A DNA stretch of 64,000 nt from the NCBI GenBank assembly GCA_041656735.1, contig JBBACY010000008.1:1-64000 (forward strand). Direction: 5' to 3'. A program made the translations under genes and the position numbers. Source of the stretch: Perlabentimonas sp041656735 (GTDB lineage: Bacteria > Bacteroidota > Bacteroidia > Bacteroidales > Tenuifilaceae). Position 1 is the stretch's first letter. The number at the start of each line of letters is the position of its first letter. The notes below the pieces were generated by a model. It searched no databases and had not been told where the DNA came from. It saw nothing but the letters and a program-made list of their open reading frames with translations. Positions 45,527 to 54,349 of the stretch are shown here, piece by piece.

Positions 45527-46978
45527 ATGAAAACAAATAGAATAGTTGCGCCAATAATTTATGCAGTTATTGGGGGGGCAGTGTTTTTTGCATTCACTCA
45601 TTTTATCCAACCAAAACAGCCACAGGGAGCACCTTCAAGTGTTTTAACTACAGACACAGCGCCCGTTAGGCTCGCATCATTTGCGACCAGTACAGGTGAA
45701 ATTACCGATTTTACCTTTGCTGCCGATAGAACCATACACAGTGTGGTGCACGTTAAAACAAAATCAGTGAGAGTGCAGCCAAATTACTCATTTGGCAACC
45801 CTTTTTACGATTTCTTTTTCGGCCCTGGTCAGCGTGAGTCACAACCAGTAATAGGATCGGGTTCTGGGGTAATTATTAGCGACGATGGTTATATTGTAAC
45901 TAACAACCATGTTGTTGACAATGCCGAAAATATTGAGGTTGTACTAAACGATAAGCGCGCTTTTGATGCCACGGTGGTTGGACGAGACCCAAATTCCGAT
46001 TTGGCCATAATAAAGATTGATTCGAAGGATTTACCATATATTCCATTTGGAAATTCGGAAGATTTGAGGGTTGGTGAGTGGGTTCTTGCCGTAGGTAATC
46101 CTTTCAACCTAAACTCAACGGTAACGGCTGGTATTGTAAGTGCTAAAGCTCGTAACATTAATATTCCTTCTAATCAGTATGCCATCGAGTCGTTTATACA
46201 AACCGACGCCGCCGTTAACCCTGGTAACAGTGGAGGTGCTTTAGTTAATTTAAAGGGCGAACTGGTTGGAATCAATACAGCCATAGCCTCACAAACAGGA
46301 AATTTTGCAGGATATTCATTCGCTATTCCAACTTCGATAGCACGAAAGGTTGCACTCGATATTATTGAATATGGAGAAGTGCAACGTGCCATACTTGGTA
46401 TTAGTATTGACGATGTAACATCTGATAAAGCCAAGGAGGCTGGTATTAAAGAGCTTAAAGGAGTTTTTATTGTAGATGTTGTTGAGGGTGGAGCTGCTGA
46501 AGAAATCGGGCTCAAGGGAGGAGACGTTATTTTGCAGGTAAATGGAGTTGAAGTGAATACTCCAAATCAGCTACAAGAGCAAATTAGCAAGTATAGGCCA
46601 AAAGATAAAGTTGAACTATTAGTAAATAGGAACAATAAAAAGAAACATTATGAGGCCGTGCTTCGTAATACAAAAGGTGGTTTCGAGGTGGTAAAGGCCG
46701 ATCAGGTGCTTGAGGTGCTCGGAGCCGAGTTTGAAGAGATAGATCCTGATTTAAAGCGTAAACTGGGTATTCGGGATGGTATCCAAATTACTAGCATTAA
46801 AAAAGGTAAACTTCAAGAACAGGGCGTGAAGAAAGGGTTTATTGTGACTCGAGTAAACAGAACTAGGGTTTCAACTGTTAAGGACCTGCACCAAATGTTT
46901 ACAAACCTATCGGGAGGAGTACTGATAGAAGGAGTTTACCCAAATGGAGTAGTAGCGTACTATGCAATAGGCTTGTAA
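45527..46978 (+). CDS. htrA: Do-like serine endoprotease (DegP/HtrA), membrane-anchored
   Basis: From ATG 45527 the protein has 483 residues (an in-frame TTG at 45488 is less likely). An N-terminal hydrophobic helix (about 6-25) serves as signal or anchor. The trypsin-like domain holds the triad: His in TNNHVVDNAE, Asp in NSDLAIIKID and Ser in NPGNSGGALVN. Two PDZ domains follow (AILGISIDDVTSDKA onward and RKLGIRDGIQITSI onward). It degrades or refolds misfolded envelope proteins. It lies just upstream of rpoD but has its own transcript. The upstream leader of about 145 bases contains no recognised stress operator. Confidence 0.94.
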   Translation: MKTNRIVAPIIYAVIGGAVFFAFTHFIQPKQPQGAPSSVLTTDTAPVRLASFATSTGEITDFTFAADRTIHSVVHVKTKSVRVQPNYSFGNPFYDFFFGPGQRESQPVIGSGSGVIISDDGYIVTNNHVVDNAENIEVVLNDKRAFDATVVGRDPNSDLAIIKIDSKDLPYIPFGNSEDLRVGEWVLAVGNPFNLNSTVTAGIVSAKARNINIPSNQYAIESFIQTDAAVNPGNSGGALVNLKGELVGINTAIASQTGNFAGYSFAIPTSIARKVALDIIEYGEVQRAILGISIDDVTSDKAKEAGIKELKGVFIVDVVEGGAAEEIGLKGGDVILQVNGVEVNTPNQLQEQISKYRPKDKVELLVNRNNKKKHYEAVLRNTKGGFEVVKADQVLEVLGAEFEEIDPDLKRKLGIRDGIQITSIKKGKLQEQGVKKGFIVTRVNRTRVSTVKDLHQMFTNLSGGVLIEGVYPNGVVAYYAIGL

Positions 46979-47042
46979 ATAATTGCTTACCATACTCGCT
47001 ATTAAACATAATGGTTAGTTTTTTTCTAATCACAATATTTGC

Positions 47043-47050
47043 TAACTTTG
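47043..47050 (+). promoter_or_regulatory. -7 element of the rpoD promoter
   Basis: TAACTTTG fits TAnnTTTG. A run of T residues about 19 bases upstream is the only -33 candidate, so this is tentative. Confidence 0.45.
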
Positions 47051-47177
47051 CGAACATTTTGACTAAAAAAGTATTTTTTTAGGCACAAAACACCCGATTT
47101 GGCCAACAATTCCTTGTAGCCAACGTTTTATACTTGACATTATTTGCATTTTGCCATAACTTCGTGAAAAATTTGAG

Positions 47178-48038
47178 ATGAGACAACTGAAAATCACAAA
47201 ATCGATTACTAATAGGGAGAGCGCTTCTCTTGATAAATATCTGCAGGAGATAGGTAAGGAGGAACTTATTACCGTTGAGGAAGAGGTAGAGCTGGCGCAG
47301 CGTATTAAGAAGGGCGATCAGGAAGCACTAGAAAAGTTGACCCGTGCTAATTTAAGGTTTGTGGTTTCTGTTGCTAAGCAGTATCAGAACCAGGGACTTA
47401 GTTTGCCCGACCTTATTAATGAGGGTAACCTTGGGTTAATAAAAGCCGCCGAAAAGTTTGATGAAACTCGTGGTTTTAAGTTTATTTCGTATGCCGTTTG
47501 GTGGATTAGACAATCGATACTGCAGGCACTTGCGGAGCAATCACGTATTGTAAGGCTTCCTCTTAATCAGGTTGGTTCACTTAATAAAATAAATAAGGCA
47601 TTCTCTAAATTCGAGCAGCAATTCGAAAGAACTCCCTCGCCGGAGGAATTGGCCGAGATACTTGAATTACCAAAAGAGAAAGTTGCTGATACGTTGCGTG
47701 TGTCTGGTAGGCACGTATCAGTTGATGCTCCTTTTGTTGATGGGGAAGAGAATAGTTTACTCGATGTGTTGGTTAATAGTGATTCGCCTAACGCCGACCG
47801 TGCACTGCTTAACGAATCGTTATGTCGTGAGATTGATCGTTCGCTAGCCACTCTAACTGAGCGCGAGCGTGATATTATTAAACTTTTTTTTGGAATTAGC
47901 TGTCAGGAGATGACGCTTGAAGAGATTGGCGAAAGGTTTGGATTAACACGCGAGCGTGTGCGTCAAATAAAAGAAAAGGCCATTAGACGATTAAGACATA
48001 CGTCGAGGAGTAAGTTGTTGAAAGCATACTTAGGATAG
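47178..48038 (+). CDS. rpoD: Primary RNA polymerase sigma factor (SigA/RpoD)
   Basis: The 286-residue sigma-70 factor matches the classical Bacteroides SigA closely, starting MRQLKITKSITNRESASLDK. Region 2 is DLINEGNLGLIKAAEKFDETRGFKF with YAVWWIRQ, region 3 contains QVGSLNKINKAFSKFEQQFER, and region 4 ends LTRERVRQIKEKAIRRLR. It lacks region 1.1, as in the phylum, and would read the TTTG / TAnnTTTG promoters found in this window. A near relative lies at 7506-8369. A 20-bp stem terminator follows and is shared with the convergent fabI gene. Confidence 0.96.
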   Translation: MRQLKITKSITNRESASLDKYLQEIGKEELITVEEEVELAQRIKKGDQEALEKLTRANLRFVVSVAKQYQNQGLSLPDLINEGNLGLIKAAEKFDETRGFKFISYAVWWIRQSILQALAEQSRIVRLPLNQVGSLNKINKAFSKFEQQFERTPSPEELAEILELPKEKVADTLRVSGRHVSVDAPFVDGEENSLLDVLVNSDSPNADRALLNESLCREIDRSLATLTERERDIIKLFFGISCQEMTLEEIGERFGLTRERVRQIKEKAIRRLRHTSRSKLLKAYLG

Positions 48039-48050
48039 TTTTTACAATAC

Positions 48051-48094
48051 TATATAAATAAAAACCCCGCAATAGCGGGGTTTTTATTTATATA
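48051..48094. terminator. Bidirectional terminator between rpoD and fabI
   Basis: The left arm 48051-48070 pairs perfectly over 20 bases with 48075-48094 around the loop AATA. The core is CCCCGC/GCGGGG flanked by A and T runs. Confidence 0.92.
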
Positions 48095-48107
48095 TCAATT
48101 AAGTATG

Positions 48108-48947
48108 CTAATCACAATCTCGGCACTCGTCGAGGTTTTTATTGTAAACAGCCATTGCCTTTTGGCTCATTCCCATACTCGAGAATCCGCCATCGTGGTA
48201 AATGTTTTGCATCGTAATTTTGCGGGTCAAATCGCTAAACAGCGTTATACAAAAACCAGCGCATTCGTGAGCATCGGCATTACCAAGGGGTGACATACGG
48301 TCGGTAAAATCCATTAAACCTTCAAAGCCCATAACCCCGCTACCGGCGGTGGTAAGGGTTGGCGATTGCGAAATGGTGTTGATTCGAACCTTGCGTTCGC
48401 GACCAAAAATATATCCAAAGCTTCGGGCTATTGACTCAAGCAGCGCCTTGGCATCGGCCATATCATTATAGCCATAAAGCGTACGTTGGGCGGCTATATA
48501 GGAGAGGGCAAGAACTGAACCCCATTCGTTTATAGCATCCTTTTTCCAAGCTACCTGTAGCATTTTATGAAACGAAATGGCAGAAATGTCGAGTGTTTTC
48601 AGGAAGTTGTTGTAATCTAAATCGTCGTATGTTCGTCCTTTCCTAACATTGGGCGACATGCCAATGGAATGAAGTACAAAATCGACCTTACCTCCAAAGT
48701 GTTTAGTGGCTTCATCGAATAGGGTTTCTAAATCTTCAACCTTTGTGGCATCAGCAGGGATTAGTAGCGCATTGCATTTTTTTGCTAGGTCATTTACCGA
48801 GCCCATTCGTAAGGCCACGGGGGTGTTTGTTAAAACTATTTCGGCACCTGCGGCATGAGCCATTTCAGCAACATGCCAAGCAATAGAACTCTCGTTCAGC
48901 GCGCCAAAAATTATCCCTTTTTTACCTTTTAGTAAGTTGTTAGTCAT
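48108..48947 (-). CDS. fabI: Enoyl-ACP reductase (NADH), FabI
   Basis: The 279-residue short-chain dehydrogenase catalyses the last reduction of the fatty acid elongation cycle in the cytoplasm. The FabI-type nucleotide loop (GALNESSIAWHVAEMAHAAGA) differs from classic SDRs. The active-site Tyr and Lys are in the YNDMADAK segment, and SQSPTLTTAGSGV is the substrate-binding loop. The length is slightly longer than the E. coli enzyme (262) because of a C-terminal tail with Cys residues (DECRDCD). It is the triclosan-type target family. It is a single gene, convergent with rpoD. Confidence 0.95.
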   Translation of the reverse strand: MTNNLLKGKKGIIFGALNESSIAWHVAEMAHAAGAEIVLTNTPVALRMGSVNDLAKKCNALLIPADATKVEDLETLFDEATKHFGGKVDFVLHSIGMSPNVRKGRTYDDLDYNNFLKTLDISAISFHKMLQVAWKKDAINEWGSVLALSYIAAQRTLYGYNDMADAKALLESIARSFGYIFGRERKVRINTISQSPTLTTAGSGVMGFEGLMDFTDRMSPLGNADAHECAGFCITLFSDLTRKITMQNIYHDGGFSSMGMSQKAMAVYNKNLDECRDCD

Positions 48948-49090
48948 GTATTCTTAAGTTAATTAATAACAAATGTAATATAAATTGATGTTACGTTTAT
49001 TTCGACTAATAAAAATGTAAACAAACCATTGCCGGCTATGTTCGTTAGTTAAGTTAAAATTAATTGCTGAATGCTTGTGTTGTGAGTGTA

Positions 49091-50749
49091 TTACTCTGTG
49101 TCTAGTAGATGTTTAGCGTTTATAATAGCAGCGTCAGAAATCTCTTCGCCGCTAAGCATTTTGGCTACTTCTGTTATCCTTTCCTGAGGGGTTAATCTTC
49201 TTATCAGGGTTTTTGTTGTATTGTTACTGTGCTCTTTGTACACTAAAAAATGATGATCCCCTTTGCTTGCAATTTGGGGCAAGTGCGTAATGTTAATTAC
49301 CTGCATGCCCTGTGCCATATCGTTTATAATGTTTCCTACCTTATCGGCTATTCCACCCGAAACGCCTGTGTCTATCTCATCGAGAATGATAGTTGGTAGG
49401 CCCGTAGTTTTAACCATTAATGATTTTAGACTAAGCATAAGCCTTGACAGTTCTCCTCCCGAGGCCACCTTGGCAAGCTCGTTTAGCGACACCTGTTTAT
49501 TTGCCGAAAAGAGGAATGATACTTTGTCTATACCCCAGTTTTTGAGAATGGGAAGCATTTCGAACTTTACCTTAAATTCGGCATGGGGCATACCTAGTTG
49601 TTCAAGTAGGCCTTTTATACTCTGCTCAAACTCTTGGCTTGCTGAAACTCTTTTCTGGCTTATGCTTTTAGCTTGTTTAAGTGCAGCGTTGTGCACGCTT
49701 TCTAACTTCGTGCTTTTTTCGATAATAGTTTGGTCGTAACTAGTAATTTCGTTTACCTGATTAGCTAGCTTGTCTCTTAATGCAATTAGCTCGTTAACCG
49801 ACGAAACATGGTGCTTTTGTTGGAGCGTAAAAATTAAATCGAGCCTTTGGTTTACAACCTGCAGTTCATTAGGGTCGAGGTCAACTTTTTCGTTTTGTAT
49901 CTCAATTTCGTGTGCTATATCATTTAGTTCAATCCTAGCACTTTCAATTCGTTGCGCCAATATTTCGGCCAGAGGATGGAAACCAATAATTTTTGAAATG
50001 GTTGTTTCAGCCTCCTTTAGCCATATTAGAGTTGACGTTTCTTCGGAGTTGAGCAGTAAAGATGTAGTGTTGAGCGCTGTTTTAATATCTTCGGCATGGG
50101 CTAGTTGTTTTTGAAGCGTTTCAAGTTCAAGGTCTTCTCCTGGCACCAGTTTTGCCTCGGTAAGTTGGTTTAGTTGAAACTGCAAGTAATCGAGATCTGC
50201 TTTAGCCTGTTGCGCTTTCTGTTTTAACTCGTTAACCTCATTATTGAGGGTTTTATATTCCTCAAAAACTTTGCTGTATGCAATCAGGTCTCCCGCATTG
50301 GCTGCAAACGAATCAAGTACCGATAGCTGAAAACTTCCATCGGCAAGCAAAAGATTCTCGTGCTGTGAATGAATGTCGATAATTTGACCTACTAACTCCT
50401 TTAGTATGGTAAGCGTAACTGGCAACTCGTTTACAAAAGCTCTCGATTTACCTGCGGGGTTTATGTGCCTTCGTATTGTTGTTACGTTTGAATATTCAAG
50501 ATCGTTAAGATCAAAGAATTTTTCGAGATTATGACCATCTAGACTGAATGTTCCCTCAACCACGCAAGGTGCTGATTTATCTTTTAGGGTATTAACATCG
50601 GCTCGGTGACCTAAAATTAGGCTAAGAGCTCCCAATAAAATTGATTTACCCGCACCCGTTTCGCCAGTAATTATGTTTAGCCCCTCATGAAAATTTATTT
50701 CAAGGGCGTCGATAAGCGCATAATTTTTAACAAGAAGGGTTTTAAGCAT
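49091..50749 (-). CDS. recN: DNA repair protein RecN
   Basis: The 552-residue SMC-like ATPase acts in double-strand break repair. Walker A is GETGAGKS near residue 32. A long coiled-coil region (about 150-370) follows, and the C-terminal ATPase half has the signature ASGGELSRLMLSLK and Walker B PTIILDEIDTGVSGG. It is the last gene of the bamD-rpoZ-coaBC-porD-recN run, with a 28-base gap to the porD-like gene. This order is common in Bacteroidetes. No SOS operator is apparent. Confidence 0.96.
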   Translation of the reverse strand: MLKTLLVKNYALIDALEINFHEGLNIITGETGAGKSILLGALSLILGHRADVNTLKDKSAPCVVEGTFSLDGHNLEKFFDLNDLEYSNVTTIRRHINPAGKSRAFVNELPVTLTILKELVGQIIDIHSQHENLLLADGSFQLSVLDSFAANAGDLIAYSKVFEEYKTLNNEVNELKQKAQQAKADLDYLQFQLNQLTEAKLVPGEDLELETLQKQLAHAEDIKTALNTTSLLLNSEETSTLIWLKEAETTISKIIGFHPLAEILAQRIESARIELNDIAHEIEIQNEKVDLDPNELQVVNQRLDLIFTLQQKHHVSSVNELIALRDKLANQVNEITSYDQTIIEKSTKLESVHNAALKQAKSISQKRVSASQEFEQSIKGLLEQLGMPHAEFKVKFEMLPILKNWGIDKVSFLFSANKQVSLNELAKVASGGELSRLMLSLKSLMVKTTGLPTIILDEIDTGVSGGIADKVGNIINDMAQGMQVINITHLPQIASKGDHHFLVYKEHSNNTTKTLIRRLTPQERITEVAKMLSGEEISDAAIINAKHLLDTE

Positions 50750-50777
50750 GGTTTTAGTGGGTTAGTTTACCAAAATC

Positions 50778-51716
50778 TTAGCGCCCCATGGTGTCGCTAG
50801 AGTTGATACGATTATATTTCGTAACGTTGGAGTTGTCAATCTCACTTAGTATGTTAACAACCCGCGTTTTCTCAGCAGGGAACGATTCGGAGAATATATT
50901 CACGAATTCCTCGCTTTTTGCATCGAAAAACACCTGGAGTAAGTACATATAAGGGTCGGGTTTTTCTCTGAAAACCTTTTGGATGCTAGTAAGCAAATCG
51001 GCAATTTCAGCACGACCCTCGACCAACTTATCGCTCATGCGATCGAGCCCAAGCCGGTGGTATTTATAAATCACCTCCCTAATTGGCCTATACTTTGGGT
51101 TTTGAAGGTTTTCAGAAAGCCAATACCTGTTTTTTCTATTGCCATCGTATGCCTTCCATCCCCTTTCGCCATCGGCGCCGTTTTGGGCGTTATTAACTAT
51201 ATTGTTGGCCTTTTGGAAGTATTCGGTTCCCCCAAGGTACGAGAACGAGTCGTAATCGAAACCCAGGATGATATAGGCATAGTATGCAAGTATGGATGTA
51301 AGATTATTTGAATGGCGTGTTTCAGAAAATTCGAGCTGGTCGAACTCAATATAACGAAATTGAAGGTTATTGTCAACAATGTTTAGCATTGTTGTATTGT
51401 ATGATGTGCCAAAAATGGGGCGACGAGCCTGAACTTGAAGTGAGCCTCGGAATTCGTCGGATCCAATTTGCTCGTTAAGGGTTAGCGTAACGTTACACTC
51501 TATGCGTTCGTCTTGGCCATAAATATGGTTTGTCCACGGCGTATTATTCATAAACTCGTAAACTGCAGTTTGAAGAGTTTGAAACAATTGCCTATTTGTG
51601 CCCTGGATTTTTTGTGAGTTAATTTGCACGTTACACCTTAACTCTTGCTGGAACGAGAGTAAGGGTATGAGCAGGAAAAGAGTAAAGAGCGTTAATCTGG
51701 AGATTTTCATGGCCAA
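50778..51716 (-). CDS. porD: DUF4835 / PorD-like envelope protein
   Basis: The 312-residue protein has a signal peptide (about 1-22, ending LSFQQ) and then the DUF4835 pattern (ELRCNVQINSQKIQGTNRQLFQTLQ, TPWTNHIYGQDERIECNV, YAYIILGFDYDSFSYLGG). Annotation pipelines label this family PorD, a putative type IX secretion component, but a direct role is weakly documented. Its usual place between coaBC and recN is kept here. A MAMK start is possible at 51716 or two residues later. Together with the sorting-domain protein at 36227 it supports a working type IX system in this organism. Confidence 0.85.
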   Translation of the reverse strand: MAMKISRLTLFTLFLLIPLLSFQQELRCNVQINSQKIQGTNRQLFQTLQTAVYEFMNNTPWTNHIYGQDERIECNVTLTLNEQIGSDEFRGSLQVQARRPIFGTSYNTTMLNIVDNNLQFRYIEFDQLEFSETRHSNNLTSILAYYAYIILGFDYDSFSYLGGTEYFQKANNIVNNAQNGADGERGWKAYDGNRKNRYWLSENLQNPKYRPIREVIYKYHRLGLDRMSDKLVEGRAEIADLLTSIQKVFREKPDPYMYLLQVFFDAKSEEFVNIFSESFPAEKTRVVNILSEIDNSNVTKYNRINSSDTMGR

Positions 51717-51737
51717 AGTGTTTTTGAGCGTATTGGG

Positions 51738-52943
51738 TTAGGCAATACCCATTAATTTCACCAGCTGTTCAATAATATCGGTAGCAACTTCCTTTTTTTG
51801 TTTGGTTTCGAATTTATTTATAGTGTTGTTGCTGTGAATTATGGTAACCTTATTTGTACTAACATCAAAACCAGCCCCCTCATCGTTGGTTGAGTTGAGT
51901 ACAATAAAATCGAAGTTTTTCGATACTAATTTTTGCTTAGCGTTTTCTATCTCGTTCTGTGTTTCGAGTGCAAAACCAACTAGTATTTGGCCATCCTTTT
52001 TGTTTGCTCCTAAGTGTTTAGCAATATCTTTTGTGGGTTCAAGCTCAAGAGTGAGCGATTTATCTTTGCTCTTAATTTTCTGATTAACAACTTGTTTTGG
52101 GGTAAAGTCGCTTACGGCAGCAGCTAAAATAGCAGCATCACAGATACCAAATTGGCTTGTTGCCGCTTCAAACATTTGTTCGGCGCTGGTTACCTTTTGT
52201 ATCTCAATGTTTGGGTGGTTGGGGATTTCTTTTGATGGCCCCGTAATCATAATAACCTTAGCCCCTTTTTCGGCAAGAGCTAAAGCTAAGGCGGCGCCCA
52301 TTTTTCCAGACGAGCGGTTTCCTATAAACCGAACAGGATCAATTGGTTCGAATGTTGGGCCCGAGGTAACGAGAATGGTTTTATTGTGAAGTAATTGGCT
52401 GTTTGAGAAGAACTGTGCAACATTTTTTGCAATAGCCTCGGGTTCCTCCATTCTGCCTTTCCCCATTAATCCGCTAGCAAGTTCACCCGTGGTGGCTTCA
52501 ATAATTATGTTGCCTCGGTGGCAAAGTTTTTCTATGTTCTCTTGTGTAGCTGGGTGCTTGAACATATCTAAATCCATGGCAGGTGCCACCATAACGGGGC
52601 ATTTTGCCGATAGATAAGATGTGAGTAGCAGGTTGTCGGCAATGCCATTAGCCATTTTGGCAATGGTGTTTGCCGATGCAGGGGCAATAAGGTATAAATC
52701 AGCCCATATACCTAAATCGACATGGCTATTCCAACTTCCATTTTCGGGGTCAAAAAAATCGACAAGTATTGGACTTTTCGAGAGGGTTGCAAGCGTTAAA
52801 GGGGTAATAAACTCTTTTGCAAGTGGGGTCATAACAACTTTAACATTAGCCCCTTGCTTAACCAAAAGACGAACTAACGTAGCTGCTTTGTAGGCTGCTA
52901 TGCTACCGGTTATGCCAAGCAGTATGTTTTTCCCCTTAATCAT
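51738..52943 (-). CDS. coaBC: Bifunctional phosphopantothenoylcysteine decarboxylase/phosphopantothenate-cysteine ligase
   Basis: The 401-residue enzyme makes 4'-phosphopantetheine for coenzyme A. The N-terminal flavin CoaC half starts ILLGITGSIAAYKAATLVR and has the PAMDLDMF active segment (PxMNxxMW in other bacteria). The CoaB half starts near ILVTSGPTFEPIDPVRFIGNRSSGKMG and continues with DAAILAAAVSDFTP. The start codon overlaps the rpoZ stop by one base (TAATG), suggesting translational coupling. Confidence 0.95.
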   Translation of the reverse strand: MIKGKNILLGITGSIAAYKAATLVRLLVKQGANVKVVMTPLAKEFITPLTLATLSKSPILVDFFDPENGSWNSHVDLGIWADLYLIAPASANTIAKMANGIADNLLLTSYLSAKCPVMVAPAMDLDMFKHPATQENIEKLCHRGNIIIEATTGELASGLMGKGRMEEPEAIAKNVAQFFSNSQLLHNKTILVTSGPTFEPIDPVRFIGNRSSGKMGAALALALAEKGAKVIMITGPSKEIPNHPNIEIQKVTSAEQMFEAATSQFGICDAAILAAAVSDFTPKQVVNQKIKSKDKSLTLELEPTKDIAKHLGANKKDGQILVGFALETQNEIENAKQKLVSKNFDFIVLNSTNDEGAGFDVSTNKVTIIHSNNTINKFETKQKKEVATDIIEQLVKLMGIA

Positions 52944-53278
52944 TAGCTTCCCTGTTCTTGTCCCTCAAAACCTTTACGGTGGTATAATTTTGAATCTAAA
53001 AATTCTTGTAGCGCAATAAGAGCAGGCTTTGGAAGACGTTCGTAAAACTTGCTAATTTCTATTTGCTCACGATTTTCAAAAACTTCCTCCAGATTGTCAG
53101 TGTAGTAGGCAAACTCTTCTAGTTTTCGGTTTAGCTCATACTTCATTTCCTGGCTTATTTTATTGGCGCGTTTACCAATAATACGAACAGATTCGTAAAT
53201 ATTTCCTGTTTCCGAATCGAGTTCGCTGAAATTCTGAGTTGTTGTTGTTAAGGGTGCCGTCAATTTTTTGAAATCCAT
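52943..53278 (-). CDS. rpoZ: DNA-directed RNA polymerase omega-like subunit
   Basis: The 111-residue protein matches the Bacteroidetes RpoZ/Rpb6-like family. The segment GNIYESVRIIGKRANKISQEMKYELNRKLEEF resembles the omega core helix pair, and the short acidic tail is typical. It would assist assembly of the polymerase beta-prime subunit. It lies between bamD (12-base gap) and coaBC (one-base overlap). The same place next to dfp/coaBC is known in many bacteria. Confidence 0.88.
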   Translation of the reverse strand: MDFKKLTAPLTTTTQNFSELDSETGNIYESVRIIGKRANKISQEMKYELNRKLEEFAYYTDNLEEVFENREQIEISKFYERLPKPALIALQEFLDSKLYHRKGFEGQEQGS

Positions 53279-53290
53279 AGCTATTTTGAT

Positions 53291-54085
53291 TTATTTGTTT
53301 TCTGTAACTTTAATGGTGCTGGCATAAATTCTTTCAGCTTCGCGCTTGTGTTTTGTTTCGGGGTACTCTCCCATAAGATTATAGTACTCATCAAGTGTGT
53401 TCTGAAAACGTTCTTTTCGTTTCTCAACTACGCTGTTGCTGGCTAAACTGTATGAGGCCTGTAGTACCATAAAAAGCATATCTTCACGATACTCGGTAGT
53501 GGGGAACTCTATTAAACTATTTTTAAGGGCAGTAATAGCCGATTTGTAGTCATCCATATCATAGTAAAGTTTTGCGCTTATGTATGATTTTTCGACAAGT
53601 TTATTACGCAACTCGTTAAGGATAGTGTTTACCTCTGCCTTTCGGGTTGTGTTAGGGTATCGAGTAATAAACTCACTAAAAGCCGAAATAGCTTGTTGTG
53701 TTGTTTGCTGATCTAACAAAGGCCTAGGCGACGATTTATAAAAGCAGTAAGCATACATAAATTCTGCCTGTTCTTTAAATTCGCTGCGAGGGTAGTTCTT
53801 TCGATACTGGTCAAAATAGTGTGCCGCCAAAAGATAGTCACCCTGGTAAAAGTACCCATTTGATAGGTAAAAGTCTATCGTATCGGCCTGCATTGTGCCT
53901 TTGTAAACAGGACTAATATGCTCAAATAGCGTTGTGTACTTGTAGTGGTCTTTGTTCTTGTAGAACTCGAGCCCTTCTTTGTACATAAGCGGGTAGTCCT
54001 TGGTTTTTAGTAGTTTATCAATTTTGCTGCACGATGCACCAACTAAAACCAGAATAATAATTGCAATGAGGTTTATCCTTTTCAT
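53291..54085 (-). CDS. bamD: Outer membrane protein assembly factor BamD
   Basis: The 264-residue lipoprotein (lipobox GASC, Cys19) is made of TPR-like helices: DYPLMYKEGLEFYKNKDHYKY, YLLAAHYFDQYRKNYPRSEF, AISAFSEFITRYPNT, AITALKNSLIEFPTTEY and LDEYYNLMGEYPETKH. It anchors in the inner leaflet of the outer membrane and works with BamA to insert barrels. It is first in the minus-strand run that continues with rpoZ, coaBC, porD and recN. The promoter should lie in the 54086-54300 region. Confidence 0.92.
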   Translation of the reverse strand: MKRINLIAIIILVLVGASCSKIDKLLKTKDYPLMYKEGLEFYKNKDHYKYTTLFEHISPVYKGTMQADTIDFYLSNGYFYQGDYLLAAHYFDQYRKNYPRSEFKEQAEFMYAYCFYKSSPRPLLDQQTTQQAISAFSEFITRYPNTTRKAEVNTILNELRNKLVEKSYISAKLYYDMDDYKSAITALKNSLIEFPTTEYREDMLFMVLQASYSLASNSVVEKRKERFQNTLDEYYNLMGEYPETKHKREAERIYASTIKVTENK

Positions 54086-54349
54086 AACTAGTAACTAATC
54101 AATTCAATGTATAAACACAATTATTACACGGTTATTGTGTCCAGTATTTAAGCGAGCAAAGTTAGTAAGATAATTGTAAGATGCGATGCAATAGTTTAGT
54201 AAATTACCTCTTAGGAGGTTAAAAAGTTTTAATAATTCAAGTGATACATTTTTTGTTAGCCCAACAAAAGATGAATTATTTACTTTTCTGTTTAAAAAAA
54301 ATTACTTTTGTCCATAATTCCGACTATGTTTCACTAAAACGTTATTATC